DNA of 64,000 bases from Spinellus fusiger (lineage: Eukaryota > Mucoromycota > Mucoromycetes > Mucorales > Phycomycetaceae), in contig JALLLS010000038.1 of assembly GCA_025094145.1 (NCBI GenBank), forward strand, positions 1 through 64,000, given 5' to 3'. Under the pieces are notes generated by a model. The model saw only the letters and a list, made by a program, of their open reading frames with translations. It had not been told where the DNA came from and made no database searches. This document shows positions 42,170-54,500 of this stretch, one piece after another. Made by a program: the position numbers and the translations under genes. How positions within the stretch are numbered: position 1 is the first letter of the stretch; every line of letters starts with the position of its first letter.

Positions 42170-42400
42170 AATCTTGAAATTGCCAAGATATAGACAGTGT
42201 TAATGAGATTAATAGATATAGCTTACAACACAAGAAAACAGTGTATAAAAACCACTTCAATTGAATATCTAATAAACATCAACCTTTTGTGTTTACATTA
42301 AGTATTGTTGGGACCATTAAGAGAAGCAAGGGTTGCTTAAAGAATAGTTGCCTAGTTACCAATTTTGCTCAAATTGTGTCTTGTATCCCCACCTCCATAT
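42170..42400 (+). repeat. L6 LTR-element remnant
   Basis: Reverse partner of 10080-10328: shares AACACAAGAAAACAGTGTAT, CTAATAAACAT and GAATAGTTGCCTAGTTACCA. It contains no gene. Confidence 0.55.
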
Positions 42401-42569
42401 TCCTTGGTTTTCCTGTTATCTAAGTTTGTGTCTATACTCTGTTTTGCTGTCCCTGCTAGAGACCAAATATCTACACATTCATCTCTCTGGTAGTCCTGTT
42501 GATAACCGCAGTGCCATATATTACACAAGTATCTAAATTATTTCCTTTTGTGGATACCTCAATATCAAA

Positions 42570-43110
42570 TTTTATTATCAATAAAATATATTGTTTATTG
42601 TTGTCTTTAGATTTTTAGGCCAAAGGTATATGGAACAGTAGAATGTGTAGTTAAACTCTGTTGTTTATTAAATGGAATTACTACATCTTTTATACTTTTT
42701 CTAATGGTATAGATTCAGGGGTTAACTATCAAAATGCTATGAACTATCAACATCCCTTAATATTTGATAGAGTCTCCTTCTTAGTTTGGTAATAAATGAG
42801 TGCTCATTCCAAAAGAAGTGATCCATCCAAACATGGAAATTGTCTTAACATTATAAATAAAATTGTTATTATAATAATATAGTGTTGTCTTTGATCTTAG
42901 GTATCAATGGAAATGCAGACAGTTAAATGTGTAGTAGAACTCTCCTCTTTATTCATTCAATTGTGTACTTCTTTTATACTATTTCTATGTACTACTTCTG
43001 CTAACTTATGATATAATAATTGCATCTTCAGGACAAGCTATCCTTTAGTCTGATTTCAACTGTTTACCTTTCTTTTTCCAGTTGGCTTCTTCACTAAAGA
43101 TATCATTATC
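42570..43110 (+). repeat. Two diverged copies of an LTR-like repeat (L7)
   Basis: About 42590-42720 and 42880-42990 share TTGTTGTCTTT, ATGTGTAGT-AAACTC, CTTTATT and CTTTTATACT in the same order. Possibly two decayed solo LTRs in direct orientation. It contains no coding frame. Confidence 0.45.
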
Positions 43111-43999
43111 CATAAAAGTAAAGTGACATCACAACAATAGCTAATAATATGCTATTACTATAGCTACTAATGATCTAGGCGTATTCCTTCATAGAAATAG
43201 AATATACACCCTAAAAGCCTTATACTTTGTTCTTGGGAGATAGAAAACCATGCCCAGGAGTATACCATAGACAGCCTAGACACCTTAGACAGTATAGAAG
43301 GAAGAAGACCACCTGAGACTGACTTGAAAAGAATATTAAGTTATCTAAAATCAAAAGAGTATATTAGTAATAATTCAATCAAGAGAGATGGTATGCTTAC
43401 CTTGTACTTAATACCTGTCTTGAGAATAATGAGTCATATATCATCTATTAAAATAAGTCAGTACTATGTCTTGTGGAATACAATGAACTCAAGCCCAGAT
43501 AAAGACACTACTTACCTTTTTTACTTTCAAAATAGTCTTTGGTGGCATCTACAACTTCCTTCTACTGTTTCTCTTTGTTAATAATAGTATATTACCTTGC
43601 TTAATTATGCTCATCTTGATGAATGCTTAGATGTTAAGTTATATGTGCAGTGTGGGAAATAAAAAAGTAATAGCAGACCAAAGAATGGAAAATATTTTCA
43701 TTTTGGGGATGTATCACATTTGCCTTTACTTTTCAATAATTTATTAAGTCAAAGTCCACAAGTCAAATAACTCACTCTCTTCTTATATTTAAATCTTCCT
43801 TACCGTGTCCTTCTCTACCACCAACATAAAGAAAAGTGATATTCCCACCTGTACTGTCTCAAAAAGTCATTCAAAGCAAAAGGAAATTTGAAATTACACA
43901 CTGCCACCCACAACATGTAAGATTAATCTCAAGTCTAAAAGTAATGTTGCTCATTCTCTACTTTAAATAGTCCCATGGCTGAGTCTTCTTCTTGGTATT
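43111..43999. other. Non-coding stretch
   Basis: I see no gene or clear repeat boundary. A short open frame at 43324-43581 has no recognisable family and is probably chance. Confidence 0.4.
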
Positions 44000-44557
44000 T
44001 GTGATTATTCAGACAAGTAAAAAATAACAAGACTGAACAAAGATAATTTTTATTAAGTGAAGAGTGGTTAATTATTTATACTTTTTGTGGGTGCTTATCC
44101 TTCAGTGGCATTCTACCTTTTGGTAGTTAATGATTAGTTCATGGCATAGCTTATTGATAGATGATTTATCCTATGGTAGTTTACATAGGTGTAGCTTTAT
44201 GGTTGGTGTAGGTGTTCTACTTAATGGTAGACTACATTTTGGAGCCTTATGGTTGGTTCATTGAATAAGCACACCGTTATAGAGCCATCTATTATGTGTC
44301 TTCACTTTACTTGCCTTTGAAAGGTCTTATTTAATTCACTAAGGATTTATAGATGATGGTGGCTCTTATTAAGTGTCTGATAGTAAATTGAGCTTAGAAG
44401 GTTGATTTGTAGTTACAACTAATTAGTGAGATGATACAGAGATGTACTATGTTACTTGTGTGCACTCAAGCTTTCATAGAGTATTCTGAATGTCACAGCA
44501 TACTACTCATGTTGACTTATTCATAGAGAATCTTTTGATTGAAGTTGGAACATGACA
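44000..44557 (+). repeat. L2 LTR-like repeat, copy 4
   Basis: TGTGATTATTCAGACAAG to GGAACATGACA. It carries the hairpin series in a variant form (CTACCTTTTGGTAG, CTTTATGGTTGG). It faces copy 5 at 46586-47424 in inverted orientation, with LINE C between them. Confidence 0.8.
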
Positions 44558-45608
44558 CTCTGTTTTCTACAGTCTTCCTGCTAAGAATGCAGAATACATT
44601 AACGAATTCTTGGACACTATGCAAGATTGCTTCCCTGCCAATGTCTGCTTTGGATGCAGCCATAAGGATAAGGAAGGGGTTGCTAATTTTGAATTTCACT
44701 TTGCCACCAAGGCTGCTTGTGAGCAGGCCTGTAAGGAAGGCATTAATCTATCCAATTCTGTTCTTTTTGCATCTCTTACCATCTCTCCCCAAGCAATGTT
44801 GTCACGTCTTAATATTGTGGGACTTCCCTTCGTGTCTTATGAAGAGATTAACACAGGTCTGAGGGCCTGCTTAAGTAAATTTGGCACTGTCAAAGAAGTA
44901 TCTGTTTATAAAGAACAGAAGTGGTTCCATGGTAATGGCCATGTGTATCTTGAATGCCCACCCAACCACAACTGTACTCTCCAGCCATTGACCTACAAAG
45001 TGGCTTTCAATGCTGAACATATCTTTTTGGCTACATGGACAAAGATGGGAGCTCATTGTTGATAATGTAAGGCAATGGGCCATGATGTGAATAAGTGTCC
45101 CATGTGTCCAAAAGAAACCCAGACCTGTTACTCTTGCAGAGAGGTTGGACATCTCCAGGGCAACTGCACTTGTCTCCCTGCCACTGAGGCATACACATCA
45201 AAGAGACACTAAAAGACAGTCACTGATCTTTCCAAGGATTGAGTGATTGCTAGTCCTGTCTCATTTCTTTTAAAGAATACAGCTACTTCTTCCAAGAAAC
45301 CTGAGACAGTTCCAGGCACTGTTTCTACCCATCACACAGAAGCTGTTCTTCCTGCTGTCAGCCCTGAAGCTGTTTTGGTTATCAAGGAGCCTGAAAAATT
45401 ACAAGACAGATTGCCAGATGCCCTACCCATCTTTTCTCCTCAAGACCCTTGCTCTGTCTCTCCAAGTAGAGATTGTTCAGCCTTGCCAGGCAAATGTCAC
45501 TCTGTTTCCCCTAGGAAATGTTGTCCTGTCTCTCCCAGAAGACTTTGGTCTGATAAACGTCCAAACATGAATATCAACATGGATGTGTTGTCTGAGGGCA
45601 AACAATAA
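44558..45608 (+). pseudogene. LINE C ORF1 (zinc-knuckle Gag-like protein), stops
   Basis: One frame through 44558-45608 with stops at 45061-45066 (two adjacent codons) and two further downstream. It reads LSRLNIVGLPFVSYEEI and KEVSVYKEQKWFHGNGHVYL, an RRM-like segment, then two CCHC zinc knuckles: C-stop-stop-CKAMGHDVNKC and CYSCREVGHLQGNC. The tail is Ser/Pro-rich with repeated CSVSP/CHSVSP words. The two stops sit exactly at the x-x of the first C-x2-C. Confidence 0.78.
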
Positions 45609-45633
45609 TCTCCTTTTTATTTTATTTTATTTT

Positions 45634-46585
45634 ATGTTTAAGATAAGCACTATGAACTGTAGAGGACTTGCCAAACTTGGTGATCCTCAAAAACAACAAT
45701 TATTTATACAACACCTATGCAGTAAGGGTATGGATCTTCTTGTTCTCCAAGAAACCCATGCCAATACAGATACTATGCAACAATTCTTTAACCAACTTTT
45801 CCACACCTCCTCATCACTATGGTCACCTCACTGTGGCCTAGTATCATTATCACCACTCATTACACTCATTAACCCTCTGTTCAGCCTCTGTGGCTGCTGC
45901 ATTACTACTACAGTGGTGAATGCCAACACTTTTTCCTCCTATCCTCATTTGTGTAGTATATGACCCTGCCACTTACTGTCCTAGATACACCTTCCTTAAC
46001 TCACTTGTCACCAATCCTCTCTTTCTTCCTCAACACCCCAGCAATTTCATCCTGCTCAGGGATTTCAACTATCCCTACCATTTGTCCACCTCCACCCCTT
46101 GCCAGGCTCCTCAGCCATGGCTGCAGTATATTTCTGACTTTTGCATAGACTACATCTTTTCATCCAAGGACATTGCTCCTTTACCCTCTTCCACTTCAGT
46201 CTCCTACATCCACCCTCAGTGGTTGGATCACTGTTTACTTACTTTGTCCTTTAGATTTGAGACCCAAGATAGCATGGGAAAGGGACTTTGGCATGCCAAC
46301 CCTTGTCTAGCCCACCAATCAGAGTTTTGTGAAGAACTCAAATCATTGCTTTCTTGCTATGTTCTTCTTCTCTCTCACTCTTTATCTGTCCAACTTAAGT
46401 AGGATCAGCTAAAGGAAAAAGTCACTCATTTCATCAAGTCCTTTTTTCATCATTGTCAACATTCTCTTGTCTCAGCAGAACGTATGCTTCAGAGCAAGCA
46501 GGATAGACTTATCCACAAGTTCAGACACCAACCAGCACAGAACTTTCAGTTGCCCATTGTAGAGAAACAACTGCAACAAGTATTT
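45634..46585 (+). pseudogene. LINE C ORF2 N-terminal part (endonuclease), broken
   Basis: Begins MFKISTMNCRGLAKLG with LVLQETHANTD, the conserved start and E-T-H motif of LINE AP-endonucleases. After a frameshift near 45950 it continues with LLRDFNYPYH (GDFN in the family) and HPQWLDHCLLTLSF (SDH in the family). It stops near 46400 and is cut by L2 copy 5. No RT is present. A TTTTA run (45616-45635) precedes the start. Confidence 0.78.
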
Positions 46586-47424
46586 CATGTTCCAACTTCA
46601 ATCCAAAGATTCTCTATGAATAAGTCAACATGAGTAGTATGCTGTGACATTCAGAATACTCTATGAAAGCTTGAGTGCACACAAGTAACATAGTACATCT
46701 CTGTATCATCTCACTGATTGGTCATAACTACAAATCACCTTCTAAAGCTCAGTGTACTATTGGACACTTAACAAGAGCCATCTTCATTAATAATCCTAAC
46801 AGAACAATATTGACCTATCAGAGTCAATTCAGTAAAGACTCATAATAATTAATGGTTTCAATAATGGAGTGCTTATCCCAGAAACCAGCCATAGGGTTGA
46901 ATCTAATAATACTACAACTAAGTAAAACATATGAGCCAACCATAAGGTGGCAGTTATTAATACTACCATAAGGTAGTAATATAGACACTGACCATAAGGT
47001 CAAAGAGAGTGAATTCTACTATAAGGTAGAATGTCCCCACCAACCATTTAGTTGTAATTGTGAAGCAGCCATAAGGTTGACTATCATAACTACCATAAGT
47101 TAGTGTTCAGAAACAACCAGGAACAAGAGGTGTGTTTGGTAATAAAAAGGTTGTATTTCTCAAAGTTCTATACTACAACAATTACAACTACTTATATACT
47201 TTTCAGACTATTATATATTAATATAATCTATACAATAGCAATGTCTCTTGGAATGTGCGGGTCAAATTCCTCAACATTCTCAACAGTAGGATAGATTATC
47301 CTACCATAAGGTAGAAGCCACTGAAGGATAAGCACCCACCAAAAGTATAAATATTGAACCTTTCTTTACTCAATAAAAATTATCTTTGTTCAGTCTTGTT
47401 AATCTACCTGTCCAAACAATCTCA
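46586..47424 (-). repeat. L2 LTR-like repeat, copy 5, with nested LTR
   Basis: Reverse-oriented L2 running CATGTTCCAACTTC to CAATCTCA and carrying the hairpin series (CCATAAGGTAG-type motifs). A 182-bp insertion is at 47104-47285. The right flank goes directly into a Gypsy-like gag fragment, with no duplication. Confidence 0.78.
47104..47285 (+). repeat. Short solo LTR inside L2 copy 5
   Basis: TGTTCAGAAACAACC to ATTCTCAACA, 182 bp, interrupting the L2 sequence CATAAGTAGGATAG. The flanks GTTAG and GTAGG are an imperfect duplication. Confidence 0.65.
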
Positions 47425-48188
47425 CATGGAAAGGGAAGATGGCCCAATGGGAAAAGATCCTTTTGAACAGATTGGATCCCTACATCAAGGTCATTCTTTT
47501 GCAGACCAAACTGGCAGGCCCTGCTGCTTCCCTGACAGACCTTTACACCTGTGACACTCCAGAGGAGCTCTACCTGCTGCTGGAAACCCTTTCCCCTGTG
47601 CACGCCCACAGGACCAAGACGCTGGTGAAGCTAGACAAAGGTGACTATTTTGCAGGATATACAGATATCACCTGTGTACAAGAAGCCCAGAGAACCTACC
47701 GCCTCTTGACGCCTTCAGATGCTGCTGCCCATGCCATAGCCGTTGCACTGTATAAGACATTCCCTCAAGTATAGAACTTCACAGGAAAGTCCCCAAGTCT
47801 GATGACAGAGGCAAACTTTGAAAAGATACTGATCAGTTTCTCAGAGTTTGCTGAGATCACTCCCCCTGTGGCAAAGACCCCTTAACCCCAAACAGAGGGA
47901 GCTCTGAGGCAACAAAACCTTACCCCTGAGAGCCACTATCATGTACAACAAGCCCCTCACTCTCACCACCAGAGGCCACACCAAAAGAGAAGACCTAGGG
48001 AGGGCCGTTCTGGATACCAGGACCTGGAGAGACATCTGGAGGCTCAGAGCAAACGAATGGAGGTCCAAGAGAAGCAAATAAAGGCACTACTAGCACAACT
48101 CAACAAGGGCTCTTTGGGAAAAGTCTAAGCAGCATTTACAACCCCTCACTTCTAGTCATAGGATCTCTTATGTTGAATAAAAACATAC
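47425..48188 (+). pseudogene. Gag fragment of the Gypsy-like element
   Basis: Nearly the same as 24412-25170 but with TGG (47451-47453) where that copy has a TGA stop, giving MAQWEKILLNRLDPYIK. A TAG at 47772-47774 is shared with the full-length copy. It starts abruptly at L2 and ends at a reverse LTR of its own family, so the fragment is a rearrangement product. Confidence 0.78.
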
Positions 48189-48368
48189 TGTTAAAAAACC
48201 CAAAGGCAAAAGGTGTGGTTTCGGAATGTAATAGATATATTTCTCAAATTGCTTCTGCTATGAATTGAGCAGGCTTGTATACTTTCTTCTAAGTTACATT
48301 GATTACTTTTTATGATAACAAGTCTTATGGGATTCAGGGGGTATGTTCTTCATCCCCTTTTTCCAACA
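48189..48368 (-). repeat. Reverse solo LTR of the Gypsy-like family
   Basis: Reverse complement of the 24072-24253 LTR (TGTTAAAAAACCC to CCCCTTTTTCCAACA). It is in opposite orientation to the adjoining gag fragment. It is the last recognisable transposable element before the gene-rich half. Confidence 0.88.
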
Positions 48369-48521
48369 ATATATAAATAAAAAAAACTTTTGGCCCTATC
48401 ACTTTATAATAAAAACTGGCATTCATCATCATCACAATAAACATTGAATATAATAATATATTGCCATTATGCTTTATTTACATTGAGCTAACTCAGGCCA
48501 TTCAATTAGTATTGTTTAAAT

Positions 48522-51500
48522 CTAATTAAAGAATTTATCCAAACTTTCACCCAAATGAGTCTCAATCTGTGCATTAACCAGCTGAACACGCTTCTCAACA
48601 CGATCATCATCATCTTCCATTAATTCAGCCAAAAATGAGATACTCTCAGCCAAGAAAAGAAGCCACTCTTCACCCAAACGGCTATAGAATTCTTCAATAC
48701 AGTGCAAGGCGGCCAAACGAATTTCAGGAATATCCTCACGTGTTTTCATCAAGACCTTGTGGTTCAATGGTTTCCACAATGTATCGTTGGATACTGTCAC
48801 TGCCATTTGTCCAATACAGGGCACAAGATAGGTGACCATGCGTGACAAGTAGTCCTGAGCATCGCCTTTGGAGACCACTAGCATCTGATCAAGCACAGGA
48901 TCCAGAATTTTATCAAATCTTTCAGCATTCCAAAGGTTATCATTATCATACAAGAATGACTTTTGAAGAGCAGACATAATACAGTTCCAAAGAGTGTCAG
49001 GCTGTTCATTGTTCTCTTGAGAACAGTAGTTGTTCAAACGGCCAATAGTATCATCAATCACGTAGCTAAAGTAAGGGACAAAGATAGACTTCAATTTCTC
49101 GAGCAAGCCGTCTACCAATTTGTAGAAGAAGAGCGCACGTTGTTGAAGACCAGGAGTAGCTGTATCACTGCCAATTGTCAATTCAACGGTAGCCCAGTCG
49201 ACTATCTTGAGGAAGAGAGGCTTGAAAAGAGTTTCATTCAGCTTCATCACCATGACCAAGAAGGTTGAAATAGCAGCTGATTCAATTTCATTGATAGTAT
49301 CATTGTCAAATACACTACTCTGGAGACGACGGATGTCAAAGGCTATCAAGAAGAATTTGAAGAGCTGTTTGTAATGGGCCGTCATAGCATCACGAGAAAT
49401 AGTTTGAACTGCTTCTGACATAAGTTTGAAAAGGGCCAACACAGACTAAGCAGAAAGAAGAATATTAGGCTAATATAATATCAAAATGATACTTGCATCT
49501 TTTCCATTCTTCAAAGCCTTCTCATAAGAAGCAAACACAGGCGTAAACAGTGTACGGGCTGGCACATTGGTGGCAATTTCAGAAATGACAGCGAGCACCT
49601 TCTCCTTGGCCAGCAATTTCTGGGTGTCATTTGTCTCATTCGTGGTATAAATCGATGAGTGAAGAAGAGAAGAGAGCAGTTTGGGCAGATAAGAACTGAT
49701 GAAGTGAGGCAAAACCTTAACAATCATTTCCAGCGTACTAATCACACTGAGTTGCAGCATTGCATTGGGGTGCTCGGCTTCCACTGTCATGCTGAAAATG
49801 TCAAGCACAAGAGGCATGAATTTAGGCAAGTATGGCATGGCACGAGGACCAATCTCTTGACTAATAATAAAGTTATGTCAGTTCTTAGAAAAGAAAAAAA
49901 ATGCAACGAATCCATGGGCTTACCAGATAACACTAATGTACACAAGACTTGATATCTTAATTTGAGGCTTTGTAAGTAATAAGCAATCTTCACCAATGAC
50001 CACTGGAATGGCTGTAGAGAACCTCTCGGGATAAATCGAGCCAAACATGGAAGCCAACGTAGACATACACAACAGAGCAGACTGCTTGTTGATAAGACTG
50101 TCCTCTTCTCCAGCAATCGATGTCTCCTTTGTAATGACTTGTGAGAATTTCTCTACCATACCCACTAACAGAGTTTCCTCTTCCACAGAGGTCTGGTTGT
50201 TGTGCGCCTGTATTCTCTCGTAGAACATGTCCATGGCTTTACGACGAATGGTGACCTCTGGGTGTTGAATGAGGTGAGATACAACATTCACAAAGGCAGG
50301 AAGTGCTAACAGTGCATTCACTTTAGCCAAATCATCATAAACCACCTTGAGAATACCACGCCAGAACTTGGTGATGGAAGGATTTGCACCCTCAGAGACA
50401 GCATACTGATCACGGTATTCAGTAAAGTAAGTGACAATCATGAGAATATGCTCCACTGTAGCCAAGTAGTAAGGCTGCATTTTTTCTTCAAAGTCCTCAC
50501 TGGCATTGGACTGGGTCATGATCTTAGCCAAGAAGCTACGAGACGACAGAAGCTGACCAATAAAAGTTAAAGTGGCAAGTTTGTACTGGCGTAATTGTTT
50601 TCCATTGTGTTCGTTGGAGTTAAAGAGAGTATTTTCATTCATAGTATCGTCTTCTGACTTTTCATTAGGCAGTGTCAAAAGTCCCTTCAACAAAGACAAG
50701 ATAGCCTTCATTTGAGTCTGAGGGCTAAACTGTTGACTAATGGTCAGACTGAACTCGGTCAATGACTCAGCTTCAGCACGGGCACCCTTGGCTAGCTTCT
50801 CAATGAACTTATCAAGTAACAAGGAGATAATAGCGTAGAGGAATTCATCTTCACCTAATGTATGAATGAGCACAGTGAACAATCGAAGGCGTCTGTGCTT
50901 GGGAATATGAAACAGCGCATCCACAAACACTTTGATAATAGGTTTGACTTGAAGAGCCAAAGCAGCTTCATTGTCACTGGCAAGACGACTGGATGACACA
51001 AGTGGAGGAAGGATTTTCTCCAGAGTCTGTTGGATCACTTGGAAGCTGTAGTTATCATCTTGACGCAATACATTGGCACCCATGAAAGTAAAGACAGGCA
51101 TAATGTTATGTAAAACACGCTCAGGGTACATGGAAGCAATGGTGGCCATCAATAGTAGAGCTTGGTTGTGTGTTTGGGGATTGCCAGTAACACGAATACA
51201 CTGGACAACTACATCCACACGCAAAATAGATTCCTCAACATGGGCTTTGCTTTCTTCAGCAGACTGAACAATACGAGTCAATGCAGACATCAGCAATTGG
51301 TTGATGTACTCAAGAGAGACGGGTGAGTCATGCAAATCAGCATTCACCATAGCTGTGAGAACTTCAAACAAAGGCTTAACCAAAACAACATCTTCTACAA
51401 TGGTCTTGGATTCGATCAATTCAAGAACGGTCACCAGTTCATACAGATCCACAGACTTCTTGGGTTCAGGTCTAAAAAGCACACAATCTAAGTCAAAAAT

Positions 51501-54500
51501 CATTCAGTCATCATGTTGACTTACTCAGTCATACGAGCACGCTTGCCAGTGGAAGGAGCAATCGTTGCTTCCAATGAAATAGAAGAGATAGATTTTGTAA
51601 ATCTCACAAGCACATCTCGAAGCATATTGGCAGCAATAGGAATCTCCACCAACACCTTCTTTACTGTCTTCACCTCGTTTTGCTGACCATTGGTAGCAAT
51701 ATCCAAAAGTGTTTCCAAAATAGATTTCTGGGATGCTTCATTAGCATACTTGAAAAAATCTCTAGAGATTTGTCCAAGAGCAAGTTGACGTGTCGACAAC
51801 TGCCAGCCATCCTCATCTTCACCTTGAAGGGTATCACAGTTGGAGAGAAGACGGAGGAAGAGAGACAATGTCTTGTCCCCCTTGGCACCCAAGGCATATG
51901 CATTCAAATGCGAGTAGCAACGGATGAGAAGAGAGACAAAGGTGGTACTCTTGGCAGTACGAGGGGCGTTCAAGGTAGATTCTAACAATGGGAAGAGATG
52001 CTGAAGTTTGCGTGGGGATTCCACTTTATCCAAGAGAGAAAGAATCTTGACTTGAATTTCAATACAAGGAGCATAGAGAACATGGTTGAGGAGGAGGTCA
52101 ATGATGCTGTTCTTGCGCGTCTTTTGCTGTTTCTGTGAAGAAGTATGGCAAAGTTGTACACAATCTATCAAAACTGTAATGATGGCACTCTTGTCCTGTT
52201 TCAATTCATCCTTTCTGTGTAAGAGATAGTCCACAAAGTGAGCAGCATCGTTGGTGCGCAAATCAGGGAAAGTGGCAATGATGTTATAAACGGATTGTGC
52301 ACTCAAAACAGACAAGGATCCAGCAGGCAAGGGCTTGGCAGGTTCCGATACACCAGTGTTGGGCGTGTATATCTTACTGCCAGAGGGTAGCTGTAGCACC
52401 GTGTAAAGTGCCTCGATGCTCTCTAAACAAGACAATGCACCAAGACGCACAGACTTTGATTCATCTGTCAAACAGGGAAGTAAGGCAGGCACCACATGTT
52501 GAAAATCCACTCTGGGTTCTAAAGAGTGTTGGCGAATGTAAACTGCTGCTAGTTGAAGAGTACGGGTATTGACAAGAAACATATTTTCTAATAAAGAACA
52601 TATAGATTGTGTGAGTAAACCCATATTTTCTATATAGTAATAGTAGTGATAGTAATAAAAGCATACCTGTTTGACACCAAACACTCATCAAGAAATTCAA
52701 AACACCCTCTTTCAGCTGTTTAGATATGATTCGGCCCAACATTTCCTCAAAACAACCAAGTTTAGTTCCACCCACAAAGATCTTGAACAAGTAAGTAACT
52801 ATTTGGCGGTAACTTTCAGTAGAAGCATCCTTCTCCTCAACACACCAAGACACTACTTGCTTGCACTCAAGAGAGGAGGCAAAAGTAGAGAGGGTGGACT
52901 GGATCAAATTGATTTGGAATTCACTTGTCAATTGTTCACACTTCAACTGTTCTAATGCATAGGCTTGTGGTAATCCCTCTTCATTCACTAAGAGACCCTG
53001 AGAAAGATTCACAGTATAAAGAGCTTGCTTCTGATCTTCATTCAGTGAATTCATCATGGCAGAAAGAGACTTAGAGGCCAGAATATACTGGGCCTCTCCC
53101 TTGGTCAATACAAGGCCACGGTTCAGAACTAACAGACCCACACTATGCTGAAGGGCTCCCTTGTTCTGGAGCATCTCGATCCAGAATTTCACAGACTGTT
53201 CCTTCTTGTTAGTGCAAAGAGTGTCTGCCTCTAATTGAATAAATTCAGTGACGGAGAAAGTGGGTTGCTTTACAAGTGTCTTTATGTCCTGCATCAAGTT
53301 ACATAAAACAGTGTTCTTTTTGGCCATTGTGGGCATGCTTTTTACAAGGTGTTGAATGTGTTCCATAGGTGCGACAAACACAAAGGCGACCAACAGACTA
53401 GCAATATTGGTCTCTTCCTCAGGATGTCTTTCAATCAAAGGTCCCAACAAAAAGTTCATAACTGCAATGGATTCCTCTTTGTTGGATGCATCTTGTTCCT
53501 GTAATAGATTGGAGAGAGCGGATAAAATATCAGCACATGGGACATGCTTGATTAATTGGTAGGGAACATCACAAAGAGCATACAGGAGAGTGGCGTCGAA
53601 AGAGTTCAAGCAAGCAGCCAGAGCAGATTGAATGAGATCAGGAGATTGCACTAACAGGTTGGTTTCATCCTCAATGACACTGATAAGCTTTTTAAGAGCC
53701 AAAAGACGTGTTGAGGTGGAAGGACTGTTAAGGCACAAGTAGAGAGTTGTGTTGGCTTCTTCAATGACTTCATGACGAGTGCCCTTGAATGCAATAGCAA
53801 CAAATTCATAAAGTGCCTTGGCCTGTACCTTTTTGTCCTCGGACACATCAGCATATATACCCAGTTTGGATGTAAGGACAGCATCTAATTCATCCACATA
53901 GCATTGAGAGATAATAGCCAGGAGAGGTTGGAATTGATGAGTGTAATCTGCTTTTTGCTCTGGGGTGCTACCCGAAGCCACAAGCTTTATGTAGCCATCA
54001 ATTGCGTGTTCACACAATAAACCCACATTCTCCTTGGAGATCAAGGCCTGGTGTACTAGATCCACGAGAAGACCGACTTTGGAGGCCTTGCAAATAGCAG
54101 CAGCAAGAACAGCAAACAGTTTATCCAGTGTGTATTTTCTGGCAATCTCCATGAAACTCTTATCAAATCCAGGTGCTTTCAAAAGACGCTTTGTAGATGA
54201 TTTTGCAAGCTCAGTAAAGTTGGCCTGTGACTGAGCAACATGTACTACTGTCAAAAGACAGAATTTGAAATAGTCGGAAGAGGTGTGCTTGATAGCAGTA
54301 GTGGTCATAGTTTGAATGGCTTCTTTCGTCAGTGATACTTTGGTAGCAAGTTGAGAGAGAATCATGTAAGATGCAATCTGTAAATCAGGGACTTTGGAAG
54401 CACTCAATCCATCGACCAGATTGGCAGTAATGGTCAGGACAGATTCTTCATTCAAGCCATGTTTAGACACCAACTCAGTCATAGTGGCGGCATAGAAGGA

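Larger units (their letters stand above)
44558..46585 (+). mobile_element. LINE family C fragment (ORF1 + start of ORF2)
   Basis: A different LINE lineage on the plus strand with a zinc-knuckle ORF1 followed by an endonuclease ORF2. Both ends are cut by inverted L2 repeats, so its own termini and RT are missing. Confidence 0.8.
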
